Of a stretch of 64,000 bases of DNA, positions 43,105 through 51,847 are shown one piece after another (the stretch's first letter is position 1; the number at the start of each line of letters is the position of its first letter). The notes beneath the pieces are model-generated. The model saw only the letters and a program-made list of their open reading frames with translations. It made no database searches and was not told where the DNA came from. Source of the DNA: JALOLV01 sp046295175 (GTDB lineage Bacteria; Bacteroidota; Bacteroidia; Cytophagales; Spirosomataceae); contig JBKBNY010000004.1 of assembly GCA_046295175.1 (NCBI GenBank), positions 248,001-312,000 on the forward strand, read 5' to 3'. The translations under genes and the position numbers were made by a program.

Positions 43105-44121
43105 TTATCTTCTCGTAGTATCTCTGACAATCAATTCCGATTTTAGCATTATTAGGTTGGTTTGCCCAATATCCATCAGACCATTTAAATGGTTTATCAT
43201 ACTTCTGGCGGCAACCTCACCCATTTCTTTGCCGGGGTAATGAATAGTTGTTAATTTGGGTTCGATGACCTCAGTTACGGGGTCGTTGTTGAATCCTACC
43301 ACTGCTATATCATCAGGGATTTGATAACCCAATCTTTTCAATTCTCCGATACAACTCGCTGCACAAAAATCGTTGGTGATAAATAATCCATCGACATTTA
43401 GGTTTTCGTCTTTTATCTTATTGGCAATTTGTTTACCTACATCTGGTGATAAATCTGTTTCAAAAACATTTGATTCTACAAAACCTTGATTTTTATCAAT
43501 CAATGCCTCTTTATATCCTCTCAGTCGCTCAGCATAAACATTTCTTTGCAAACTACCCGTAACGTGAATGATATTTTGGCAACCAATTTCAATCAAATGT
43601 TTTGTAGCATCGTAGCCACCTTTAAAATTATCAATCACAATGTTCAGGCAATCGTTGTGTTCGAGTACACGGTCAAAAAATATCAATGGAATATTCTTTT
43701 TGATAAATGGCTCAAAATGAGTGAACCCAACAGTATCATAAGCAACCGAAACCAGAAGCCCATCTACCCTACTATTGAACATCGTTTTGACATTGCTTAC
43801 TTCTTTCTTAAAAGACTCCAATGATTGACTAATCAGAAGATTATAACCCGCTTCGTTAGCAACTTTTTCCATTCCAGCCAAAACAGTTGACATCAACGGA
43901 CTATTAAGTCGTGGGACAATAACCCCAATCGTATTTGTCTTTTGTTTGCGTAGATTACTGGCAAATTTATTGGAACGATACCCCATTTCTTCGGCCTTTG
44001 CTTTTATCAAGGTCTTTGTATTGTTACTAATCGCTTCGTGATTATTCAAGGCACGGCTTACTGTAGCAGGCGAAATTTCTAACACTTGAGCAATATCGTA
44101 AATGGTTATCTCTTTATTCAT
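43105..44121 (-). CDS. LacI-family transcriptional regulator
   Basis: 338 residues from the ATG at 44121; the open frame to 44136 begins at TTG in the operator. The helix-turn-helix at 4-25 reads IYDIAQVLEISPATVSRALN, and the rest is a periplasmic-binding-protein-like sensor with NTIGVIVPRLNSPLMSTVLAG and DGLFITNDFCAASCIGEL. It is divergent from the glucuronate/xylan locus and most likely represses it until a sugar acid or related effector binds. The TGCAA-N4-TTGCA palindrome at its own promoter suggests self-repression. Confidence 0.92.
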   Translation of the reverse strand: MNKEITIYDIAQVLEISPATVSRALNNHEAISNNTKTLIKAKAEEMGYRSNKFASNLRKQKTNTIGVIVPRLNSPLMSTVLAGMEKVANEAGYNLLISQSLESFKKEVSNVKTMFNSRVDGLLVSVAYDTVGFTHFEPFIKKNIPLIFFDRVLEHNDCLNIVIDNFKGGYDATKHLIEIGCQNIIHVTGSLQRNVYAERLRGYKEALIDKNQGFVESNVFETDLSPDVGKQIANKIKDENLNVDGLFITNDFCAASCIGELKRLGYQIPDDIAVVGFNNDPVTEVIEPKLTTIHYPGKEMGEVAARSMINHLNGLMDIGQTNLIMLKSELIVRDTTRR

Positions 44122-44131
44122 TCTAAAATTA

Positions 44132-44145
44132 TGCAACAGATTGCA
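44132..44145. promoter_or_regulatory. Candidate LacI-type operator 1 (autoregulatory)
   Basis: TGCAACAGATTGCA is an inverted repeat TGCAA-N4-TTGCA, 11 bases before the LacI start and overlapping a TATAATTTGC promoter-like stretch on the minus strand. It shares its arms with operator 2. Confidence 0.55.
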
Positions 44146-44314
44146 AATTATATTGGAGGTTTACAAATCAACTATTCAGTCGATTTGCTTTAATTTATCG
44201 CTAATTTAGACATAAAACTTACAAAACTATAAGAAATTTGAATTTTTGAAATTAAATCTTGAAACATTATAAAAATATAATCATATCAAATAACGAAATA
44301 TCAATAAAATATTT

Positions 44315-44330
44315 ATGCAATCGGTTGCAT
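44315..44330. promoter_or_regulatory. Candidate LacI-type operator 2
   Basis: ATGCAATCGGTTGCAT is a 16-base inverted repeat with the same TGCAA-N4-TTGCA arms as operator 1. It is about 440 bases upstream of the first catabolic gene and 170 bases from operator 1, a distance suited to looping by a tetramer or to a nearby divergent promoter. Confidence 0.6.
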
Positions 44331-44395
44331 TTTTATAAACTAAGTTACATATTTACAGCCGAATTCATTCTAATCAAATTTATTCAAATGTTTAC

Positions 44396-44469
44396 TCTCA
44401 AATAATTGAAAAACTCCTTTTGAAAATCTCTAAAAGTTTAGTGGAGTGGCTTTGAGATAGCTATTTTTT
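44396..44469 (+). ncRNA. Structured leader element with T-run
   Basis: Nested arms pair over about 60 bases: TCTCAAA (44396-44402) with TTTGAGA (44451-44457), ACTCC with GGAGT (44443-44447), and an inner CTTTT/AAAAG. The stretch TATTTTTTATG follows at once. It looks like a terminator or attenuator, or the end of a small RNA. No known family was recognised. Confidence 0.4.
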
Positions 44470-44559
44470 ATGTGTGCAAATAAAAATGAATATATTAATA
44501 AAGAAATCAAACAGCAAAAGTTTGGTAGTAATTCAACCATAGGTTATTCAAAAAAAAAT

Positions 44560-44586
44560 GGAGTAGAGACTCTCTACTCCTATTTT
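44560..44586 (+). terminator. Terminator-like hairpin in the leader
   Basis: Arms GGAGTAGAGA and TCTCTACTCC almost meet (small loop) and are followed by TATTTTT. It is 180 bases before the first catabolic gene. Confidence 0.5.
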
Positions 44587-44767
44587 TATAAGGGACAATT
44601 TGTATCCCATTTTTTATTACACTTGTGTTACATTGAAACAATTAAATTCTGTCAACAAAAGAATGATAAAATAATGACCTCTTGTAATACATTTTTGTCA
44701 AAATTGAACATTTGTAATAATTTATATTGATATATTTATAAAATTTAAAGAACAAAACCCAATTGTT

Positions 44768-46102
44768 ATGTTCAAAAAATCGTTTCTAATTTTCTCCTTA
44801 TTTACGAGTCTCAACACAATGGCTCAAAAACCTATTCAATTGATAACCCTCGACCCTGGGCATTTTCATGCGGCATTAGTCCAAAATAAAAACTATGATA
44901 ATGTTGAATCAACCGTCAATGTGTACGCACCAGCGGGTCAAGACTTACAAGACCATTTAAAAAGAATTGAGAGTTATAACTCAAGAGCCAAAAATCCTAC
45001 TCATTGGCAGGAAGATGTTTATCAAGGGAGCGATTATTTGGAAAAAATGCTTGCTGAGAAGAAGGGAAACGTTTTGGTAATTGCTGGAAATAATAAAAAG
45101 AAAACCGAATATATTTTAAAATCGGCACAAGCAGGTATCAATATTTTGGCCGATAAACCCATGTGCATTGATAGTAAAGGTTATCAGCAACTCATTCAAG
45201 CATTTGAAGCGGCCAAAAAGAACAACGTGCTTTTGTATGATATAATGACCGAGCGTTCAGAAATTACTACTGTTCTTCAAAAAGAAATTTCACAAATTCC
45301 AGCCATTTTCGGAACATTACAAAAAGGTACGCCCGAAAATCCTTCTGTAATTAAAGAAAGTGTCCATCATTTTTATAAATATGTATCGGGTAGCCCATTG
45401 AAACGTCCAACTTGGTTTATGGATGTTTCACAGCAAGGTGAGGGAATTGTCGATGTTACGACACACTTAGTAGATTTGGTTCAGTGGGCAGCATTTCCAA
45501 ATATTACACTTTCAAACAAAGATGTACAACTCACGTCGGCAAAACGCTGGCCAACAACCATGACATTAAGTCAGTTCTCGGTCATTACAGGTCAAAATCA
45601 ATTCCCCGATTTCTTGAAAAAGGATTTAAAAAATGATACTACGTTAAATATCTATGCCAATGGAGAAATCAACTATAAACTTCGAGGTGTAAATGCTAAA
45701 GTAAGGGTTTTATGGAATTATAGTACTCCTGAAGGTGGAGATACCCATTATTCAATCATGAAAGGAACCAAGGCAAATGTCGAAATCAGACAAGGTAAAG
45801 CCGAGAAATTCACGCCTCAATTGTATATTCAGACTTCAAGTGTTTCGGATACTGATTTATTGAAAGCTTTTGAAGGGTTACAGAAAAAATATACTGGAAT
45901 CGCCTTGAAAAAGCAAGGAAGTGAATGGTTGGTTGAAATCCCTGATAATTATAGAACTGGTCACGAAGCTCATTTTGGCGAAGTAATGGATAGATTTTTA
46001 GATTACAAAGCCAAAAACAAACTACCTGAGTGGGAAGTACCAAATATGTTAGTGAAGTATTATACAACCACTAAAGCTTTAGAATTAGCAAAGAAAAAAT
46101 AA
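44768..46102 (+). CDS. Secreted Gfo/Idh/MocA-family oxidoreductase
   Basis: 444 residues with a signal peptide ending at TMAQK. The dinucleotide fold shows VLVIAGNNKKKTEYI and GINILADKPMCID, the last holding the lysine of the family (DKPM instead of EKPx). The C-terminal half fits the Oxidoreduct_C-type extension. It is the first gene of the catabolic run, with the LacI gene divergent. It probably oxidises a hydroxyl of a glycoside or sugar acid in the periplasm with a tightly bound nicotinamide cofactor. Confidence 0.82.
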   Translation: MFKKSFLIFSLFTSLNTMAQKPIQLITLDPGHFHAALVQNKNYDNVESTVNVYAPAGQDLQDHLKRIESYNSRAKNPTHWQEDVYQGSDYLEKMLAEKKGNVLVIAGNNKKKTEYILKSAQAGINILADKPMCIDSKGYQQLIQAFEAAKKNNVLLYDIMTERSEITTVLQKEISQIPAIFGTLQKGTPENPSVIKESVHHFYKYVSGSPLKRPTWFMDVSQQGEGIVDVTTHLVDLVQWAAFPNITLSNKDVQLTSAKRWPTTMTLSQFSVITGQNQFPDFLKKDLKNDTTLNIYANGEINYKLRGVNAKVRVLWNYSTPEGGDTHYSIMKGTKANVEIRQGKAEKFTPQLYIQTSSVSDTDLLKAFEGLQKKYTGIALKKQGSEWLVEIPDNYRTGHEAHFGEVMDRFLDYKAKNKLPEWEVPNMLVKYYTTTKALELAKKK

Positions 46103-46156
46103 TATCCATGTAGAGACTTTGCATGCAACGTCTCTACCAAATTGATTCACAAAAAC

Positions 46157-47050
46157 ATGAAATTTAGACCCTTATTTATTTGCTTTTTATTAATTTTTGT
46201 CCAAAAATTAATTGCTCAGAATAAAATTGTAGCACAGAAATTTAATTCAAAAATTGATGTTTTAATCAACAACAATCTATTTACAAGTTATATTGTCTCG
46301 CAAGATGAAAAATATCCTTTTTTCTTTCCTGTAAATGGGCCATCAAATGCCACAGTCACTTCGATGCGAAATACCAATTATCCGCATCACAGTTCTTTGT
46401 TTTTTGGGTGTGATAAAGTAAATGGAGGAAATTATTGGCAAGAAGGTCTCGAAAGAGGACAAATCGTTTCTGTTCGTGCTGATGTTTTGGAGTCAGGTAA
46501 TGAAAAAGTTGTGATTGAAAACGAATGTATTTGGAGACGCCCAAATGCTGTTTCTCCAATGAAAGATATTCGAAAAATTACGATAACTTCTCCTTCAAAA
46601 GAACTTTACCAAATTGACTTCGAGATAACCCTCGAAACACTAATTGATGTAATTATTGAGAAAACCAATCATTCATTGTTTAGTGGTCGAATGGACGCCG
46701 ACTTAGCAGTAACCAATGGAGGAACAATGATTAATTCAAATGGAGAAAAAGGTGAAAAAGAAACTTTCGGCAAAAGGGCATCTTGGATAGATTTTTATGG
46801 GAAACGTGGCGAAAAAATGGAAGGTATGGCGATTTTACAACATCCATCAAATGAGTGGTATCCTGCACCGTGGTTTACCAGAGACTATGGATTTTTCTCG
46901 CCTACTCCAATGTATTGGCCCGCAAATGACAAAGAAACCACTTTAAAAAAAGGTCAAGTAATCAAATTAAAATACCGTGTATTGGTTCATTCTGGTGATA
47001 CAAGTAACGCTAAAATCGCTGAACATTTTGAAAAATACAAATCAGAGTAA
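46157..47050 (+). CDS. Secreted DUF6807 (PmoA-like) protein
   Basis: About 297 residues from the ATG at 46157, with a signal peptide ending at IAQNK. The motifs NTNYPHHSSLFFG and NYWQEG and the later WIDFYGKRG match the DUF6807/PmoA-type family often found near Gfo/Idh genes in sugar loci of Bacteroidota. No enzyme activity is established for it. It is 54 bases after the first oxidoreductase and 56 bases before the next. Confidence 0.72.
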   Translation: MKFRPLFICFLLIFVQKLIAQNKIVAQKFNSKIDVLINNNLFTSYIVSQDEKYPFFFPVNGPSNATVTSMRNTNYPHHSSLFFGCDKVNGGNYWQEGLERGQIVSVRADVLESGNEKVVIENECIWRRPNAVSPMKDIRKITITSPSKELYQIDFEITLETLIDVIIEKTNHSLFSGRMDADLAVTNGGTMINSNGEKGEKETFGKRASWIDFYGKRGEKMEGMAILQHPSNEWYPAPWFTRDYGFFSPTPMYWPANDKETTLKKGQVIKLKYRVLVHSGDTSNAKIAEHFEKYKSE

Positions 47051-47105
47051 ACCAACTTATTCGACAATTAACTTAAAAAAATTCAACCTTAATTCGATAT
47101 TTAAC

Positions 47106-48488
47106 ATGGAACGTAGAAAATTTATCGGAACAACCTTAAAGGGAGTTGCCGCAGCCACTATCGGGATTCCTACCATTGTACCATCGACTGTATTTGGGAA
47201 AAATGCACCAAGCAATAAGATTAATATTGGTCAAATTGGGTGCGGCCGAATTGGGCGTGACCATGACATGGTAGGCACCATTCAACACGACCTTGCAAGG
47301 ATGATTGCCGTTTGTGATTTAGACAAAAATCGTTTACAAGACGGCAAACTATTAGTTGAAAACTATTACAAAAAGAAAACTGGACAAGATAATTATGTAG
47401 ATGTAAAAATGTACGACGATTACCGTGAAATGCTTTTAAACAAAGACATTGATGCGGTTATTATAAGTACTCCAGACCATTGGCATTCTCAGCCAGCAAT
47501 TGAAGCCGCATTGGCAGGCAAAGACATTTACTTACAAAAACCAACTTCTTTAACCATTGCCGAAGGTAGAGTTTTGAGTAATGTAATCAAGAAAACCGGA
47601 AGAATTCTTCAAGTGGGTACACAACAACGTTCTTCGCCACAGTTTAGAATTGCAGCCGAATTAGTAAGGAATGGAAGAATTGGCAAACTGCATACTGTTA
47701 AAGTTGGTTTACCAGGTGACCCTTCGGGGCCTGTAGCTCCTGCCATGCCAGTGCCAAAAGGTTTTAATTATGATATGTGGTTAGGTTCAACTCCAGAGGT
47801 TCCATATACTGAAATCGGAGTGCATCCACAAAAAGGTTATGACCGGCCAGGCTGGTTAAGAGTTGAGCAATTCGGTGCTGGAATGATAACAGGTTGGGGA
47901 CAACATCACTTCGACTCAGCCGCTTGGGGAATGGATACCGAACTTACAGGCCCAATATCAATACAAGCAGTAGCAGAATTCCCAAAATCGGGTCTTTGGA
48001 ATGTTCACGGTGATTTCATGGTAAAAGCAGAATATGCCAACGGAATTACGATGTACACCAGTGGAGGATTTCCAAATGGTATCAGATACGAAGGAACAGA
48101 GGGTTGGATTTTCGTTTCGAGAGGCGATTATGTTGCTTCGGCAAGTGACCCAGTTTCAAAAGCAAAAAGTAGTAAAGCACTTGATGCCAGTAACCCTAAA
48201 ATCTTAGAATCTGTCATCGGCGAAAATGAAATTCACCTTTACAAAAGTACAGAACATCACCTCAACTGGCTCGAATGTATTCAGTCAAGAAAAGAACCAC
48301 TTTCACCAGTGGAAATCGGACACCGTGCTTGTTCAGTATGTTTAGTTAGCCATATTGCCATGAAGTTACCTCGTAAACTCACGTGGAATCCGACCACCGA
48401 GAAGTTTGTAAATGATGATGAAGCCAACAAAATGCTTTCACGTCCGCAGCGTAAACCTTATGGCACAAACTATATCAAAATGACATAA
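47106..48488 (+). CDS. Gfo/Idh/MocA-family oxidoreductase with Tat signal
   Basis: 460 residues from the ATG at 47106; the frame is open from 46977 but the twin-arginine leader MERRKFIG starts here. The Rossmann motif GQIGCGRIGRDHD follows, then STPDHWHSQPAIEAA and LQKPTSLTIAEG. The Tat signal means the protein is folded with its cofactor before export to the periplasm. It is longer than many relatives and ends with a DUF4448-free tail. Role as in the other oxidoreductases of the run. Confidence 0.88.
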   Translation: MERRKFIGTTLKGVAAATIGIPTIVPSTVFGKNAPSNKINIGQIGCGRIGRDHDMVGTIQHDLARMIAVCDLDKNRLQDGKLLVENYYKKKTGQDNYVDVKMYDDYREMLLNKDIDAVIISTPDHWHSQPAIEAALAGKDIYLQKPTSLTIAEGRVLSNVIKKTGRILQVGTQQRSSPQFRIAAELVRNGRIGKLHTVKVGLPGDPSGPVAPAMPVPKGFNYDMWLGSTPEVPYTEIGVHPQKGYDRPGWLRVEQFGAGMITGWGQHHFDSAAWGMDTELTGPISIQAVAEFPKSGLWNVHGDFMVKAEYANGITMYTSGGFPNGIRYEGTEGWIFVSRGDYVASASDPVSKAKSSKALDASNPKILESVIGENEIHLYKSTEHHLNWLECIQSRKEPLSPVEIGHRACSVCLVSHIAMKLPRKLTWNPTTEKFVNDDEANKMLSRPQRKPYGTNYIKMT

Positions 48489-48490
48489 AG

Positions 48491-49654
48491 ATGAAAAAAA
48501 ACACTAATGATAGGAGAAGTTTTCTGAAAAATAGTACCGCTGCTGCTGGACTAATGTCCTTACCTTTCTTACAAAATAATGGTTTTGGAAGTTATACAAC
48601 CGAAATCGTAAAGCCAGTTTCGGAACCGACTTATGATTCTCCAAGAATAAAATTTGCCGTTATCGGAATGAATCACAGCCATATTTACGGTCAAGTTGAG
48701 GCAGTGAAAAAAGGTGGTGGACAGTTGGTTGCGTATTATGCCAAAGAAGCAAATTTGATTGCTGATTTTGCCAAAAGATACCCTGATGCGAAGTTGGTAA
48801 AAGATGAAAAAGAAATTCTTGAAGATAAATCAATTCAGTTGGTATTGAGTTCTGCAATTGCATCAGAAAGAGCTCCATTGGGCATCAGAGTTATGAAATC
48901 GGGTAAAGATTTTATGTCTGACAAGCCCGGTATTACAACCCTCGAACAATTAGCCGAAGTTAGAAAAGTACAAAAAGCTACTGGTCGAATTTATTCGATT
49001 ATGTATAGCGAACGCTTTGAAAATAAGGCAACTGTGAAAGCAGGTGAATTGGTAAAAGCAGGTGCAATTGGCAATGTAATCCAAACTATTGGACTCGGGC
49101 CGCATAGAATGAATACCAAAAGTCGTCCGGAATGGTTTTTCGATAAAGACTTATTCGGAGGAATAATCACCGATATTGCTTCTCATCAATTCGACCAATT
49201 TTTATATTTCACAGATTCAAAAAAAGCCGATGTAGTTGCTTCACAAATTGGTAATGTACATCATCCACAATATCCAAAATTTGAAGACTTTGGTGATGTA
49301 ATGCTTCGTGGAGATGGTGGGATGGGATACATTCGTGTAGATTGGTTTACACCCGATGGTTTAAAAACTTGGGGTGATGGACGCCTTACAATCTTAGGAA
49401 CTGACGGCTACATTGAAATCAGAAAAAACATTGATATTGCTGGTCGTGAAGGTGGCAGTCATTTATTTTTGGTAGATAATAAAGAAACCAAACACTTTGA
49501 TTGTTCTGCACAAGTATTACCTTATGGGCCTCAGTTGGTTGATGACATTCTGAAAAGAACTGAAACTGCCATGACTCAAGAACACTGCTTTTTAGCAATG
49601 GAATTGGCACTAAAAGCCCAGAAAAACGCTCAAAGAATAAATTTAAAAAAGTAA
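48491..49654 (+). CDS. Gfo/Idh/MocA-family oxidoreductase with Tat signal
   Basis: 387 residues. DRRSFLKNSTAAAGL is a Tat-type leader; FAVIGMNHSHIYGQV begins the nucleotide fold with His in place of the usual glycine run, and DFMSDKPGITTLEQL is the substrate-side block. It starts 2 bases after the preceding oxidoreductase, so they are co-translated and may work in pairs, one oxidising and one reducing. Confidence 0.85.
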   Translation: MKKNTNDRRSFLKNSTAAAGLMSLPFLQNNGFGSYTTEIVKPVSEPTYDSPRIKFAVIGMNHSHIYGQVEAVKKGGGQLVAYYAKEANLIADFAKRYPDAKLVKDEKEILEDKSIQLVLSSAIASERAPLGIRVMKSGKDFMSDKPGITTLEQLAEVRKVQKATGRIYSIMYSERFENKATVKAGELVKAGAIGNVIQTIGLGPHRMNTKSRPEWFFDKDLFGGIITDIASHQFDQFLYFTDSKKADVVASQIGNVHHPQYPKFEDFGDVMLRGDGGMGYIRVDWFTPDGLKTWGDGRLTILGTDGYIEIRKNIDIAGREGGSHLFLVDNKETKHFDCSAQVLPYGPQLVDDILKRTETAMTQEHCFLAMELALKAQKNAQRINLKK

Positions 49655-49710
49655 ACGACAAAACTTCCTAAGTCTCAAAGGCTTGGGAAGTTTATGAATT
49701 AATTAGTAAA

Positions 49711-50892
49711 ATGATACATACAATGCGTTGGTTTGGGCCAAACGACCCAGTTTCGCTAATGGATATTCGACAAGCTGGCTGTACTGGGGTAGTTTCGGCA
49801 TTACATCAAATACCGGTTGGTGAAGTTTGGAGTGTTGAGGCGATTAAAGAACGAATACACATTATTGAAAAAGATAACGACCGCTTTAGTGAACTTAAAT
49901 GGTTGGTTGTTGAGAGTTTACCAGTGCATGAAGACATCAAAAAAGGTTTGCCCTCAAGAGAACAACTCATAGAAAACTACAAAGTTTCATTAAAAAATCT
50001 TGCTGAATGCGGTATTAAAACCGTTTGCTACAACTTCATGCCAGTGCTTGATTGGTCTCGAACCAATCTAAATTATGAAATGCCCGATGGCTCAAAAGCC
50101 TTGCGTTTTGTTTGGGAAGACTTTGCGATTTTTGATTTATGTATTCTGCAAAGACCAAATGCAGAAAAAGATTATGAAAAAAATGTCATTGCAGCAGCCA
50201 AAAGCAAATTTGCAACAATGACAGAACTTGAAATCAAAACCCTCAAAGATACCGCTCTTTTGGGTTTACCTGGTTCGGAGGAGGCTTTTGATTTGAATAC
50301 TTTTCAAGGTTTATTGGATAATTACAGAGAAATTGGTGATAAAGAATTAAGAGAGAATTTATATTATTTCATTAAACAAGTCGCTCCAGTTGCACAAGAA
50401 TTAGGGGTGAATTTATGTATCCATCCCGATGACCCACCAAAACCATTATTAGGATTACCACGTGTAGTTAGTACTGAAAATGATTTAGCTCAACTCATGA
50501 GTGCATACGATAATCCTGCGAACGGAATCACTTATTGTACTGGTTCGCTGGGTGTGAGAGAAGACAATGATTTGCCCCAAATTATTCGTAGATTTGGCAA
50601 TAGGATTCACTTTATTCACCTCAGAGCTACCAAAAGAGAAGAAAATCCACTGAATTTTCATGAAGCAGACCATTTGACTGGCGATGTTGATATGTTTTCG
50701 GTCGTCAAAGAGTTAGTCATCGAAGAAAAAAGAAGTGGACGAAACATCCCGATGCGACCAGACCACGGTCATCAAATGTTGGATGACTTGAATAAGAAAA
50801 CGTATCCTGGCTACTCAGCCATTGGACGTTTGCGTGGATTGGCAGAATTAAGAGGATTAGAATTAGGAATTTTGCGGTCGATGGATGAGTAA
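49711..50892 (+). CDS. uxuA: Mannonate dehydratase
   Basis: 393 residues, the normal length. MRWFGPNDPVSLMDIRQAG is the N-terminal signature, CYNFMPVLDWSRT and CIHPDDPP hold metal-site residues, YCTGSLGVREDND follows, and MRPDHGHQMLDD near the end is diagnostic. It removes water from D-mannonate to give 2-keto-3-deoxygluconate in glucuronate breakdown. It is cytosolic, unlike the preceding three genes. This is the firmest marker for the function of the locus. Confidence 0.96.
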   Translation: MIHTMRWFGPNDPVSLMDIRQAGCTGVVSALHQIPVGEVWSVEAIKERIHIIEKDNDRFSELKWLVVESLPVHEDIKKGLPSREQLIENYKVSLKNLAECGIKTVCYNFMPVLDWSRTNLNYEMPDGSKALRFVWEDFAIFDLCILQRPNAEKDYEKNVIAAAKSKFATMTELEIKTLKDTALLGLPGSEEAFDLNTFQGLLDNYREIGDKELRENLYYFIKQVAPVAQELGVNLCIHPDDPPKPLLGLPRVVSTENDLAQLMSAYDNPANGITYCTGSLGVREDNDLPQIIRRFGNRIHFIHLRATKREENPLNFHEADHLTGDVDMFSVVKELVIEEKRSGRNIPMRPDHGHQMLDDLNKKTYPGYSAIGRLRGLAELRGLELGILRSMDE

Positions 50893-50936
50893 TAAACATT
50901 CTTTCAAACAATTATTCAACCATAAATTATTATAAC

Positions 50937-51791
50937 ATGAAAAAAATTGCGTTTAGTCTTATCCTCTCGGCAATTTCAATTTTAACAATTGCTCAAAAGA
51001 AAGGTTCTCCTCTTTACAAAGCAAAATTTGGCGTTCAGGCATACACTTTCAGAAATAGCTTCCCAAAAAATGCTTTAGCAACACTCGATACAATCAAATC
51101 AATGGGGTTTACAGAGATAGAGGGTGGAAACCCTAAAGGAATGACACCCCAAGAATTTAGGGCCGAATGTGATAAAAGAGGTATTTCGATTCCTTCGACG
51201 GGTGGTGGTTACGACCAATTACTCAATAACCCAACAGAAATAATCAACAATGCCAAAATTTATGGAGCTAAATATGTAATGTGTGCTTGGATACCTCACC
51301 AAAGAGGAAATTTCACCATCGAAAATGCAAAAAAAGCCGTCGAAGATTTTAATAAAATCGGTAAAATATTGAAAGAGAATGGACTCACATTTTGTTATCA
51401 TGACCATGGTTATGAATTTCAAAAATACGGTGATGGTACTTTGATGGATTATATTATTCAGAATACAAATCCTGAATACGTTTCGTTTGAAATGGATGTT
51501 TTGTGGACGATTCACGGAGGGGGTAATCCAGTAGAATTATTAAAAAAATATGGTAATCGCTGGAAACTGATGCACGTAAAAGACCTTAAAAAAGGCGTCG
51601 TGGGTAATTCGACTGGTGGAACTCCCGCCGAGAACGATGTTCCACTCGGGCAAGGACAAGCCGATTGGGTAAACATCTTTAAAGAAGCCAACAAAATCGG
51701 GATGAAACACTTTTTTATCGAGGACGAAAGCAACCAAGAATTCATTCAGATTCCACAAAGCATTGCATATCTAAAAAGTTTGAAATATTGA
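50937..51791 (+). CDS. Secreted sugar-phosphate isomerase/epimerase-like TIM barrel
   Basis: 284 residues with a signal peptide ending near TIAQK. The AP_endonuclease_2-type barrel shows FGVQAYTFRN, IEGGNPKGM, FCYHDHGYEF and FEMDVLWTIHGGGNPVELL, the last two with metal-binding His, Glu and Asp. Exported members of this family accompany Gfo/Idh proteins in Bacteroidota sugar loci and may act on 3-keto sugars. Specific reaction is unknown. Confidence 0.83.
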   Translation: MKKIAFSLILSAISILTIAQKKGSPLYKAKFGVQAYTFRNSFPKNALATLDTIKSMGFTEIEGGNPKGMTPQEFRAECDKRGISIPSTGGGYDQLLNNPTEIINNAKIYGAKYVMCAWIPHQRGNFTIENAKKAVEDFNKIGKILKENGLTFCYHDHGYEFQKYGDGTLMDYIIQNTNPEYVSFEMDVLWTIHGGGNPVELLKKYGNRWKLMHVKDLKKGVVGNSTGGTPAENDVPLGQGQADWVNIFKEANKIGMKHFFIEDESNQEFIQIPQSIAYLKSLKY

Positions 51792-51847
51792 TTTGTCAAT
51801 ATTCAACCTTATCCACACACTACAATAAATTAAATTTACTAAAAATT

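Larger units (their letters stand above)
44122..44767. other. Divergent regulatory region with operators and structured leader
   Basis: About 645 bases, AT-rich, between the LacI gene and the first oxidoreductase gene. It contains two matching palindromes and two terminator-like hairpins, entered separately, and no ORF that can be supported. The short frame at 44470-44730 overlaps the second hairpin and is very likely chance. A leader RNA of some 300-400 bases with attenuation is possible. Confidence 0.5.

Noticed and set aside
44470..44730. Open frame of 86 codons in the leader of the catabolic locus
   Set aside because: It spans the second terminator-like hairpin, has biased Lys/Asn/Tyr content from AT-rich DNA, no recognised domain, and no promoter or start site of note.
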